From Pedobacter ginsenosidimutans (lineage in GTDB: Bacteria; Bacteroidota; Bacteroidia; Sphingobacteriales; Sphingobacteriaceae), in contig NZ_LMZQ01000002.1 in the NCBI RefSeq assembly GCF_001442625.1, positions 62,001-126,000 of the forward strand: a DNA stretch of 64,000 nt. Reading direction: 5' to 3'. Shown here in pieces: positions 8,586 through 16,219 of this stretch. A model generated the notes under the pieces. The model had not been told where the DNA came from. It was given only the letters and a program-made list of their open reading frames with translations, and ran no database searches. Positions within the stretch are counted from its first letter, which is position 1, and every line of letters starts with the position of its first letter. Position numbers and translations under genes: made by a program.

Positions 8586-10502
8586 TTAATCGTTAACTAT
8601 TGGAATCAGTATTTCAACAAATACGCCTGTTACCGCATTTGTCCGCTTATCACTTACTTTAAATTGAGCCTGCTGCCCGTTGGCAGTAAAAAGCAAATCG
8701 ATTCTTTCTTTTAAAATCACCTGGGCAAGCGATTGTTTCTTTGGGGTTTCGATAGGCTTTGGACCCAGTCCACTTCCGTTATCATCTATTTCGATTGCCA
8801 GCAAACCGTCTTTAATTTTGAAAGATATGGCTAGCAAACCCTTGTACCCTATATTTCTAAAACCATGTTCAATTGCATTTTCTACAAAGGGCTGAACAAG
8901 CATGGGCGGAATTAGCGTTTCGTTTAAATTCAATTGATCATCAACTATAATTTTATAATCGAAAACATCGGCATAACGCATTTGCTGCAACCGGAGATAA
9001 TTGTTTAGCGAAGCTATTTCTTCTTCAATTTCGATAAAATCTTTTCTGTTCTGCTCCAGCGTACTGCGCAATAACTCCGAAAAAGACCTGAGGTAGCACA
9101 CAGACTCCTCAATATGCCCCGAAGCAACCAGGCTTTGTAAATTGGCTATGGCATTGAAGATAAAATGTGGGTTCAATTGCGCCTGTAACATTTTCTGTTC
9201 TACACTTAAGCGCTGGTTTTCTGACTTTAATAATTTATTCTTTTCCCTTAAACGCTGCTGGCGGTAGAAACTATAAAAGAAAGAAACTACACTGAGAAAG
9301 ATGATCAGGGCCAAAAAAAGTGTCCAGCGTTGCTGTTTAATAATGGTTTCGTTCAATTTATTGCGGCTATTTAACTCTGCTATATTCCGGTCTTTTTTTT
9401 CTGTCTGATATTTTTCATGAATTTCGGCAACCTTAACGGCTTCGATCGCTTTATAGTTACGCAGTTCGATAGAATAGGCAGAATCTGCAGCTTGAAGCGC
9501 ATGGGCAAAATCGCCCTTCATTTTATAGGCTTCGATGAGGCCGTTATAATAGATATCCTTTTGCCTGACCGATGCGTCGCGTTTTTCGAATGCTATACCT
9601 TCTTTATAATATTTAATGGCCGAATCGGGCTGTTTATTCTGAGAAAATGCGGTAGCCAGGTTATTGTAGGCAATACCATTGAGGTTATTGGTTTTTTTAA
9701 GGTAGTTGAAATAAATTTTACTGCAGGCCAGGGCTTTGGCACTTTGCAATTGCAGGCTGTAAATCTGTGCTTCGTTATCGTAAGTGCGGGCTATTGCCAG
9801 GCTATCGCCAACCTGCTCTGCCAAACGTCGGGCCTGGGCGTTATAATGTGCCATTTTTTTAAAATCGCCCAACCGCGATGCCAACAGGAACGAAATATCA
9901 AAATAACGTTGTTTAATTACAGGGTGTGCATTAAACGGATTATGCTTAAAGTAAATAGCAGCGTACTCAATTGATTTTTTTTCGTTTCCGTTCTGAAAAT
10001 AAGCCCGTGCCAGCAAATCATAAAAATAATGGGTTAGCTGGCTATGCCGCTGTTCAGAAATTTTCAAAGCCGCAAAAATCTGCCCCATTAAAGCAGGCTC
10101 TACCATCGATCCGTCGACCATTTTATGGGTTAAAATACGAGAGGTTTTCAATAGCTCAATATCATCATTCGGGTTTAACCCTCTCATTTTCTGGTAGGCA
10201 ATTAAGCCACTATCCCTTTTCTTTTGAAAGACATATTTTCTGGCATGGAAATAATGATAATAAGGGTTTGATTCTTTATCAGGATCCTTGCCCAACAGGC
10301 TGTCTTGCTGGTAAACTATTTTTTTTATCGCCGCAGCTGATAAGGTATCGAAAGACAGAATAAGCGATAAATTATCCCGGAAAGCAGGTTTTTTAACAGA
10401 CTGAGGCTGAGCCGTAGTGGTATTTCCCTTATTTCTGCAAGCGGGAATAATAAGAAAACAAATGGTACAAAGGGTAATCAGGGTTCTTGCAATAGTATTC
10501 AT
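8586..10502 (-). CDS. TPR-containing LytS-type sensor histidine kinase
   Basis: The protein has 638 residues. It begins with a hydrophobic signal ending in IIPAC (Cys22), a possible lipobox, so the sensor part should be periplasmic. Residues about 75-360 consist of TPR-like helical repeats (for example GIAYNNLATAFSQNKQPDSA). A coiled coil, one transmembrane helix (about 393-412) and a second coiled coil follow. The cytoplasmic His_kinase part has His446 in LQAQLNPHFIFNAI and an HATPase domain (PFVENAIEHGF, DNGSGLG). This is a common Bacteroidetes design in which periplasmic TPRs sense an unknown ligand or protein. It is co-transcribed with the LytTR regulator downstream. Confidence 0.9.
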   Translation of the reverse strand: MNTIARTLITLCTICFLIIPACRNKGNTTTAQPQSVKKPAFRDNLSLILSFDTLSAAAIKKIVYQQDSLLGKDPDKESNPYYHYFHARKYVFQKKRDSGLIAYQKMRGLNPNDDIELLKTSRILTHKMVDGSMVEPALMGQIFAALKISEQRHSQLTHYFYDLLARAYFQNGNEKKSIEYAAIYFKHNPFNAHPVIKQRYFDISFLLASRLGDFKKMAHYNAQARRLAEQVGDSLAIARTYDNEAQIYSLQLQSAKALACSKIYFNYLKKTNNLNGIAYNNLATAFSQNKQPDSAIKYYKEGIAFEKRDASVRQKDIYYNGLIEAYKMKGDFAHALQAADSAYSIELRNYKAIEAVKVAEIHEKYQTEKKDRNIAELNSRNKLNETIIKQQRWTLFLALIIFLSVVSFFYSFYRQQRLREKNKLLKSENQRLSVEQKMLQAQLNPHFIFNAIANLQSLVASGHIEESVCYLRSFSELLRSTLEQNRKDFIEIEEEIASLNNYLRLQQMRYADVFDYKIIVDDQLNLNETLIPPMLVQPFVENAIEHGFRNIGYKGLLAISFKIKDGLLAIEIDDNGSGLGPKPIETPKKQSLAQVILKERIDLLFTANGQQAQFKVSDKRTNAVTGVFVEILIPIVND

Positions 10503-11082
10503 TAATAGAAATTGAATTATATGTATTTTATTCCCTTTAAGTGTGAATTATTTAATGGTTAAATTTATAAATAGTCGGTTTCAAAAAGAACAACTGGTAA
10601 ATATATGCAGGCTTTCGCTCCATATTTGTATCGATTAAACAATTATCTGGGGAACAGCTAATCAGTTTTTCTGTCTAAAGCTCAACCTTAGTACCTAAAA
10701 ACTTGTTAAAATACGAGCCTATTTAAGCTAAAAAGCCCATTCCATCCATCAAGGCTGTATTTATAATACATGGCAAAACTAAACCATTAAGCGCTAAGCC
10801 GCGGCAGGCGTTTAACGCATAAACATCAAACTTTTACGAATATTGGCTCAACCCTGTCACATATCAACTACTGCTTGCATTGCCTTTAGTTTCTTTCCAA
10901 TTTTAAAATTAATTAACCAGTTGCAATCATTAAGTAGCCAATATAAACTGCCTATTAAGATTTATACCATTATGTTTTTTGTAGACGTGCAAGAAATATG
11001 ATTATGAATAGCTGATCAGCAAAAACCCAAACGCCAGGGTTAAGATGGCGAAGTTTATCTATTACATTAAAATTATTTTATT
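10503..11082. other. 580-bp divergent intergenic region upstream of the RiPP precursors
   Basis: I see no ORF of meaningful length on either strand. The stretch is AT-rich and must carry the promoters for the TPR-kinase operon (minus) and the precursor genes (plus). A weak -7-like element (TATGTTTTTTG) lies near 10971-10981, about 100 bp before the first precursor. A short hairpin-like AACCC/GGGTT pair lies near 11026-11042. No clear LytTR half-site pair was found. Confidence 0.4.
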
Positions 11083-11274
11083 ATGAAAACAAACAACAAG
11101 TTATTTGAGAAAAGGATTGACTTAAAAAGCTGTCAAATCAATGGAGGGAAATTAGCCGAATCGAATACTACAGTTCGCACAGAAACCTGTACGCAAGGCT
11201 GTTCTGATGTACGTTATACCGTTAAGGACGATAATAAAACAACCATACAGGTTTGTACTGAATACAATTGCTAA
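11083..11274 (+). CDS. Grasp-with-spasm RiPP precursor peptide 1
   Basis: This 63-residue peptide has a leader ending in the double-glycine site INGG (residues 18-21). The leader LFEKRIDLK is shared with the next two ORFs. The predicted core is about 42 residues, starts KLAESNTTVR, contains four cysteines (TCTQGC and VCTEYNC) and ends with Cys. It is rich in Thr, Ser, Glu, Asp and Lys, the residues that ATP-grasp ligases join as side-chain esters or amides. The C39 peptidase domain of the exporter encoded downstream should cut after GG. It is the first of three tandem copies. Identity as a precursor rests on the leader, the repeats and the maturase genes that follow. Confidence 0.88.
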   Translation: MKTNNKLFEKRIDLKSCQINGGKLAESNTTVRTETCTQGCSDVRYTVKDDNKTTIQVCTEYNC

Positions 11275-11326
11275 TCACGCCAAAAAACAAAAACTACAAT
11301 ACCTGTTAACCAATAAAGTAAATAAT

Positions 11327-11509
11327 ATGAAAGGTTTATTTGAAAAACGAATTGATTTAAAAAATTGTCAAATCAATGGTGGAAGGTTAGCTGAATCGCA
11401 GGCGACTATCCGTACCGAAACTTGTTCGGGCGGCTGTTCTGATGTAAGATACACCGTTAAGGACGATAGTTATAAAACCATACAGGTTTGTACTGATTAC
11501 AATTGTTAA
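11327..11509 (+). CDS. Grasp-with-spasm RiPP precursor peptide 2
   Basis: This 60-residue peptide starts at the ATG (MKGLFEKRID) that precedes the conserved leader. An in-frame upstream extension would read back into precursor 1 and is rejected. The leader ends in INGGR (residues 16-20). The core is nearly the same as in precursor 1: RTETC, GGCSDVRYTVKDD, TIQVCT, YNC. Changes are conservative (Glu to Asp in T-D-Y-N-C, Thr to Ser or Ala), which suggests selection for the acid/hydroxyl pattern and the four cysteines. The 5' gap CTGTTAACCAATAAA before the ATG is repeated before precursor 3, showing tandem duplication of a unit about 235-245 bp long. Confidence 0.87.
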   Translation: MKGLFEKRIDLKNCQINGGRLAESQATIRTETCSGGCSDVRYTVKDDSYKTIQVCTDYNC

Positions 11510-11559
11510 TCATACTAAAAACAAAATTACAATATCTGTTAACCAATAAAATAAATAAT

Positions 11560-11757
11560 ATGAAAGGTTTATTTGAAAAACGAATTGATTTAAAAAATAG
11601 TCAAATCAATGGAGGAAAACTCGCAGGCTGCATGAGTGAATGTTGGGTAAGAACCGGCACAACCAATTCGCCTGATGGCCAGTACACCTATTACAATGAT
11701 GATGGAAGTGTGAGAAGTGTAAGAACGGTACAAGGCCTTTCCAGCTCGACTGATTAA
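11560..11757 (+). CDS. Grasp-with-spasm RiPP precursor peptide 3, divergent core
   Basis: This 65-residue peptide has a leader almost identical to precursor 2 (MKGLFEKRIDLKN, then QINGGKLA), with the leader Cys14 changed to Ser. After the GG site the sequence departs completely: two cysteines (GCMSEC), a Trp, then a Tyr/Asp/Ser/Thr-rich stretch (QYTYYNDDGS) and a C-terminus SSSTD without cysteine. At DNA level the first 38 bases match precursor 2 exactly and divergence starts just before the core. It therefore looks like a second product made by the same enzymes. A strong terminator follows 13 bp after the stop. An earlier in-frame start at 11503 lies within precursor 2 and is rejected. Confidence 0.85.
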   Translation: MKGLFEKRIDLKNSQINGGKLAGCMSECWVRTGTTNSPDGQYTYYNDDGSVRSVRTVQGLSSSTD

Positions 11758-11770
11758 AGCCGCTCCGATT

Positions 11771-11801
11771 AAAAAATGGAGGATTAACAGCCTCCATTTT
11801 T
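11771..11801 (+). terminator. Intrinsic terminator between precursors and maturation genes
   Basis: AAAAATGGAGG, an 8-base loop and CCTCCATTTTT form a perfect stem of at least 11 bp followed by T residues. It is placed after the third precursor and 40 bp before the ATP-grasp gene. Partial read-through here would give high precursor and low enzyme levels, as in many RiPP operons. Confidence 0.85.
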
Positions 11802-11841
11802 CACCAAATTAAACAAAACATAAAGTTAACTCCAATTAAGC

Positions 11842-12774
11842 ATGATCCTGATTTTCTCCATTACTGATGATTACTCTACCGCTATGGTTATTAACTGGTT
11901 ATTACATCTGAAAAAGAAATTTATCCGCATTAATGAGGATACAGATGCAAAACTGATTTCGATTACAGAAAAGGATTTTATAATCAACATTAATGGAAAA
12001 ACCATTCACAGTAATGAAATAACCAAAATATGGTACAGGCGGGGGGATATAGACTTTGTAAAAAACTTTAATAGTCAACATATCAGTAATTACCTATCGG
12101 CAGAAAATGCAAGTTTAATGGAATACATTCATTTCACTTTCGATAAAAAAGACGGCATAAATAATTTTAAAACAAGAGATATAAACAAACTTCATTTGTT
12201 GGATTTATGCAGTAAACTTAAAATACCGGCACCAAATTTTATTGTTACCGGAAATAAAGAAGCCTTACTTGAATTTTATAAGCAGGAAAAAAACATCATT
12301 TCTAAACCCTTAAACGCTCCTCTTTCTATTTTTGATACCGATGATTTTATTCATCTAACCTATACAACCGAAATAACAGCCGCTGATATTGAAGCATTGC
12401 CAAATGAATTTGTCCCTACATTTTTCCAGAAAAACATTTTAAAAAGCTATGAAATAAGGTGTTTCTACCTCAATGGCAATTTTTACGCAATGGCAATTTT
12501 TTCTCAAAGCAATAGTAAAACCAAGGTCGACTTTAGAAATTACGACAGATCGAAACCCAATAGAATAACACCTTACCAGTTTCCAAAATATTACGAGCGG
12601 AAAATTAAAGGCTTGTTGGATAATATGGGTTTGAACTGCGCTTCTTTTGATGTCGTTCTATCCAAAGAAGATCAGCAATATTATTTTTTAGACCTCAATC
12701 CTATTGGTCAATTCGGAATGGTTTCCAGCCCTTGCAACTACAACCTGGAAAAGGAAATTGCTTTAAATCTATAA
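11842..12774 (+). CDS. ATP-grasp peptide maturase (grasp-with-spasm system)
   Basis: The 310-residue protein matches the ATP-grasp ligases of grasp-with-spasm RiPP clusters. It has an N-terminal pre-grasp region (ILIFSITDDYSTAMV), a conserved IWYRRGD segment, an ATP-grasp core with KTRDINKLH and ISKPL, the signature KVDFRNYDRSKPNR and the metal-binding end DLNPIGQFG (Asp284, Asn286). In related graspetide enzymes this fold phosphorylates Asp/Glu side chains and links them to Ser/Thr/Lys of the precursor as macrocyclic esters or amides. The likely substrates are the three peptides just upstream. The gene begins after the terminator and is followed after 4 bp by a 53-codon ORF. Product chemistry is inferred from the family. 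Confidence 0.9.
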   Translation: MILIFSITDDYSTAMVINWLLHLKKKFIRINEDTDAKLISITEKDFIININGKTIHSNEITKIWYRRGDIDFVKNFNSQHISNYLSAENASLMEYIHFTFDKKDGINNFKTRDINKLHLLDLCSKLKIPAPNFIVTGNKEALLEFYKQEKNIISKPLNAPLSIFDTDDFIHLTYTTEITAADIEALPNEFVPTFFQKNILKSYEIRCFYLNGNFYAMAIFSQSNSKTKVDFRNYDRSKPNRITPYQFPKYYERKIKGLLDNMGLNCASFDVVLSKEDQQYYFLDLNPIGQFGMVSSPCNYNLEKEIALNL

Positions 12775-12778
12775 TCAC

Positions 12779-12940
12779 ATGAAAAAAATCAGCCTGGAAA
12801 TTCAAAGTGGAAATGCGCCCATTCATTTAAAATCTTTAGTTAAAAAAGAAAAGCCGAGGTATTTAATCAAAACCAGAGAATCTAAAATATTCTGCACCAA
12901 AAGTTTACAGTTAGACCTACTTTATAAATCGCCGTTATGA
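12779..12940 (+). CDS. Small basic protein between ATP-grasp and SPASM genes, unknown
   Basis: This 53-residue ORF starts with ATG 4 bp after the ATP-grasp stop and ends in TGA overlapping the ATG of the SPASM gene (ATGA). The sequence (MKKISLEIQSGNAPIHLKSL, KPRYLIKTRESKIFC, LQLDLLYKSPL) is basic, with one Cys and alternating hydrophobic residues that suggest a small beta-rich fold. It has no signal peptide, no membrane helix and no GG leader, so it is not another precursor of the same family. The tight packing on both sides argues strongly that it is translated. It could be a peptide-binding or adaptor subunit for the maturases; this is a guess from position. Confidence 0.65.
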   Translation: MKKISLEIQSGNAPIHLKSLVKKEKPRYLIKTRESKIFCTKSLQLDLLYKSPL

Positions 12941-14025
12941 ATAAATTATTTTTAAGAAATCAATTGTGCATTCCTGTTAAAGGTTACAATAGGGCAATTA
13001 TTTATGATATTATTCGGAAAGATTATTTTTTTATCCCTAACGCGCATTATGCCGTTTTGGATACCAACGATGTAATTAATTTTAATAAAATTACCGACCG
13101 GGAGGAAAAAGAGGAGTTGGTAGATTTTTTACTTAAGGAAGAAATCATATTCGAAATAACAGACCGGGAGGAAAAAAACCGTTTCAAAAGTTTCAACAGA
13201 AATCTTGAGCAACCAAACCTGCTCACTAATGCAATTGTACATTCGGATACAGACCCTGTTTTTTTTGATTTTATTAAAGATGAATACCTTTTAAACGTAT
13301 CAGTTATAGCGCCTCGGATAGATGATCATCTGTTCGCGCTTTTAGCGAAAATAGATACCCTTGAAATAGATAGTGTTTACCTGTACATTGAAAACTTTGA
13401 TCAGGAAAGCTATGAAACAACACGTCAGCTGATCTGCAATCACCGCTTAATTTTTTCGGTTAATTTCTTCAATTCAACCAGCCAAACAGAAACCACCCAA
13501 CTACATCAAAATGTTTATTTTAACTTTTTTGAGGAAGAATTTGCCACCTATAAAACCAAACTAACTACAGATAAACTGTCGTTAAATAACGAACATTTTT
13601 TAGAGGCCTACAACGTTCATTCTTATTATTACGGAAAGGTATACATCGATCGGGAAGGGAACATTAAAAATGGTTTAAATAATACGTATAGCTTTGGCAA
13701 TGTAAAACTGTTAACCAAAGATCTGTTTTTAAATACCATCCATTCGGATAAATTTCGCGAATTAGGAAATATCAACAAAAACAATACACTTGTTTGCAGC
13801 GATTGTGAATTTAGGTATATGTGTGTTGATAGCCGGGTGCCTGTTAAAGGTGACAAGAAATGGTATCATCAAGCTGAATGTGCTTACAATCCTTATTTAT
13901 CAAAATGGGATTATGAAGAAAATTATATTAACCTAAAGGATTCTGGTGTTGCCATCTCTGCAACGGGATGCGTTATAGACCAGCAAAAATTATCAAATCA
14001 TTTTAATATGGCCTGGTCAGTTTAG
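12937..14025 (+). CDS. SPASM-domain peptide maturase without radical-SAM core (grasp-with-spasm system)
   Basis: The 362-residue protein has a C-terminal SPASM-type cysteine cluster: Cys287, Cys290 and Cys296 (CSDCEFRYMC), then Cys315 (AEC) and possibly Cys345. These are predicted Fe-S ligands. The Cx3Cx2C motif of radical SAM enzymes is absent, as is known for this family, so the protein probably binds or presents the peptide, or works with the ATP-grasp partner. The N-terminal ~100 residues (YNRAIIYDIIRKDYFFIP) may form a peptide-recognition module. ITDREEK occurs twice, at 52-58 and 74-80. The start overlaps the 53-residue ORF by 4 bp; the exporter gene begins 1 bp after the stop. Confidence 0.88.
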   Translation: MNKLFLRNQLCIPVKGYNRAIIYDIIRKDYFFIPNAHYAVLDTNDVINFNKITDREEKEELVDFLLKEEIIFEITDREEKNRFKSFNRNLEQPNLLTNAIVHSDTDPVFFDFIKDEYLLNVSVIAPRIDDHLFALLAKIDTLEIDSVYLYIENFDQESYETTRQLICNHRLIFSVNFFNSTSQTETTQLHQNVYFNFFEEEFATYKTKLTTDKLSLNNEHFLEAYNVHSYYYGKVYIDREGNIKNGLNNTYSFGNVKLLTKDLFLNTIHSDKFRELGNINKNNTLVCSDCEFRYMCVDSRVPVKGDKKWYHQAECAYNPYLSKWDYEENYINLKDSGVAISATGCVIDQQKLSNHFNMAWSV

Positions 14026-14026
14026 C

Positions 14027-16219
14027 ATGAAATCTTTCCCCTTTTATAAACAACCCGACAATAAGGATTGCGGACCAACCTGCCTGCGCATTATAGCCAA
14101 ACACTATAAGAAAAGCATTGCGTTGCAGCAAATCAGAACCCTTGCCGAAACCACCAGGGAAGGAAGTGGTTTGCTTGGCCTTAGTAATGCAGCAGAGGCC
14201 TTGGGCTTTAGAACATTAGGTGTTAAAATAAATTTTAATACCCTGTTGGCCGATGCGCCATTGCCCTGCATTGTACACTGGAATAAAAACCACTATGTTG
14301 TGGTTTATAAAATAGACAAGGCCGGTAAGGTTTATATTTCAGATCCCGGTTATGGCTTAATTACCTATACCAAAGCCGAATTTATAAAATACTGGATCGG
14401 CGAAAATGCGCACGAAAATACAGAAGAAGGTATTGCCCTTATTTTAGAAACAAGCCCTGCATTTTACACCAGTGCTTTCGAAGACACAGAAAAGAAAACA
14501 AGTTTCTCTTTCCTCTCCAGGTATTTGCTAAAATATAAATCGCTCGTTATCCAGCTGGCCATTGGCTTGCTGGCCGGAAGTTTATTATCGCTTATTTTTC
14601 CCTTCCTTACCCAAAGCATTGTTGATGTAGGTATACAGAACCAGGACATTAACTTTATTTACCTGGTTTTGCTGGCCCAGGTGATGCTTTTTATGGGTAA
14701 AATGGGCATCGAAATCATTAGGAGCTGGATCTTGCTACATCTTTCTACCCGAATTAACATTTCAATCATTTCCGACTTTTTTATCAAGCTGATGAAACTT
14801 CCGATCAGTTTCTTTGATACGCGGATGACAGGTGATATCATGCAGCGGATAAACGATCACCACCGGATAGAACAATTGCTAACCAGCTCCTCGCTCAATA
14901 CCCTCTTTTCGATGGTAAACCTGCTTATTTTTAGCATTATACTCTTCATTTACGATTACCGGTTATTTATCGTGTACCTGCTGGGCGCGCTTTTGTATGT
15001 GGGGTGGATTGTGTTTTTCCTTAAAAGAAGAAAAGAACTCGATTATAAAATGTTTGCTCAGGTTGCGCAAGAGCAGAGCACGGTGATAGAACTGATTAAC
15101 GGTATGCAGGAAATAAAAATGCATAATGCCGAAAAACAGAAACGCTGGGGCTGGGAATTTTTACAGGTAAAGTTATTTAAGATAAAAATAAAGGCACTCT
15201 CGTTAGAGCAGTGGCAATCGGTAGGTGGTGGTTTTATTAATCAGATAAAAGATATCCTCGTTAGTTTCCTTGCCGCAAAACTGGTTTTGAGTGGTAACCT
15301 CACCCTGGGCATGATGCTTTCGGTACAATATATCATCGGCCAGCTAAACAGCCCCCTAATGCAGCTCATAGAATTTATCAAACAAACACAGGATGCCAGA
15401 ATTTCGCTCGAAAGGTTACAGGAAATTCATGATAAAGACAACGAAGAAGGCAGCGAAGAACAGTATGCCACCGAAATTGCGCAGAAAGATATCGAGCTAA
15501 AGGCTGTATCGTTCAGGTATACAGGAGCCGATTCGCCTGTTTTCGAGGATTTAAACCTGGTTATTCCCTTTCAAAAAACCACGGCTATAGTTGGGGCCAG
15601 CGGTAGCGGAAAAACAACACTTTTAAAACTGTTGACTAAATTTTACGAACCCGATAAAGGCGAAATAAAAATTGGCAGCACCGATATGAAAAATATTTCG
15701 CCCAGGTACTGGCGCGACCACTGCGGCGTAGTGATGCAGGAAAGTTATGTGTTTAATGATACCATTGCCAATAATATTGCCATTGGCGAAGATGCGATCG
15801 ATAAACAAAAGCTGAGAAAAGCCATAGAAATTGCCAACATACAGGATTTTATAGAAAGCCTGCCTTTAAGTTACAACACCAAAATTGGTAACGAAGGTAT
15901 GGGCGTTAGCGGTGGGCAGAAGCAAAGGTTGTTTATTGCCCGGGCCGTGTACAAATCGCCTGAATACATTTTTTTCGATGAGGCCACAAGTGCGTTAGAT
16001 GCCAATAACGAAAAGATAATTATCGAAAACCTGAACCAGTTTTTTAAGGGTAAAACGGCCATTGTAATTGCCCACAGGTTATCTACAGTTAAACATGCAG
16101 ATAAAATTATCGTGCTGGATAAGGGAATGGTTGTAGAAGAAGGCAGCCACAACGAACTGGTGGCAAAAAAAGGAGAATATTACAGATTAATAAAAAACCA
16201 GCTCGAACTTGGAAACTAA
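14027..16219 (+). CDS. C39-peptidase-containing ABC transporter (bacteriocin/RiPP exporter)
   Basis: The 730-residue protein is a PCAT. The N-terminal C39 peptidase has Cys15 (NKDCGPTCL), His89 (NKNHYVVVYK) and Asp106 (ISDPGYG), so the catalytic triad is complete. A six-helix ABC membrane domain spans about 165-450. The nucleotide-binding domain has Walker A GASGSGKT (523-530), signature VSGGQ (627-631) and Walker B with Asp651-Glu652 (FFDEATSALD). It should cleave the leaders after the GG motif of the three precursors and move the modified cores across the inner membrane. It overlaps the HlyD gene by 11 bp and follows the SPASM gene by 1 bp. Confidence 0.95.
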   Translation: MKSFPFYKQPDNKDCGPTCLRIIAKHYKKSIALQQIRTLAETTREGSGLLGLSNAAEALGFRTLGVKINFNTLLADAPLPCIVHWNKNHYVVVYKIDKAGKVYISDPGYGLITYTKAEFIKYWIGENAHENTEEGIALILETSPAFYTSAFEDTEKKTSFSFLSRYLLKYKSLVIQLAIGLLAGSLLSLIFPFLTQSIVDVGIQNQDINFIYLVLLAQVMLFMGKMGIEIIRSWILLHLSTRINISIISDFFIKLMKLPISFFDTRMTGDIMQRINDHHRIEQLLTSSSLNTLFSMVNLLIFSIILFIYDYRLFIVYLLGALLYVGWIVFFLKRRKELDYKMFAQVAQEQSTVIELINGMQEIKMHNAEKQKRWGWEFLQVKLFKIKIKALSLEQWQSVGGGFINQIKDILVSFLAAKLVLSGNLTLGMMLSVQYIIGQLNSPLMQLIEFIKQTQDARISLERLQEIHDKDNEEGSEEQYATEIAQKDIELKAVSFRYTGADSPVFEDLNLVIPFQKTTAIVGASGSGKTTLLKLLTKFYEPDKGEIKIGSTDMKNISPRYWRDHCGVVMQESYVFNDTIANNIAIGEDAIDKQKLRKAIEIANIQDFIESLPLSYNTKIGNEGMGVSGGQKQRLFIARAVYKSPEYIFFDEATSALDANNEKIIIENLNQFFKGKTAIVIAHRLSTVKHADKIIVLDKGMVVEEGSHNELVAKKGEYYRLIKNQLELGN

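Noticed and set aside
9417..9974. 185-codon ORF antisense to the TPR kinase
   Set aside because: It is a shadow of the kinase reading frame: the kinase has clear TPR and catalytic motifs, and the antisense product has none.
11083..11757. Tandem repeats considered as CRISPR-like
   Set aside because: The repeats are about 235-245 bp apart, code for full leader-core peptides and lack short regular repeats and spacers.
12937..14025. Radical-SAM enzyme call for the SPASM protein
   Set aside because: No Cx3Cx2C motif or TIM-barrel pattern is present; only the C-terminal auxiliary cysteines occur.
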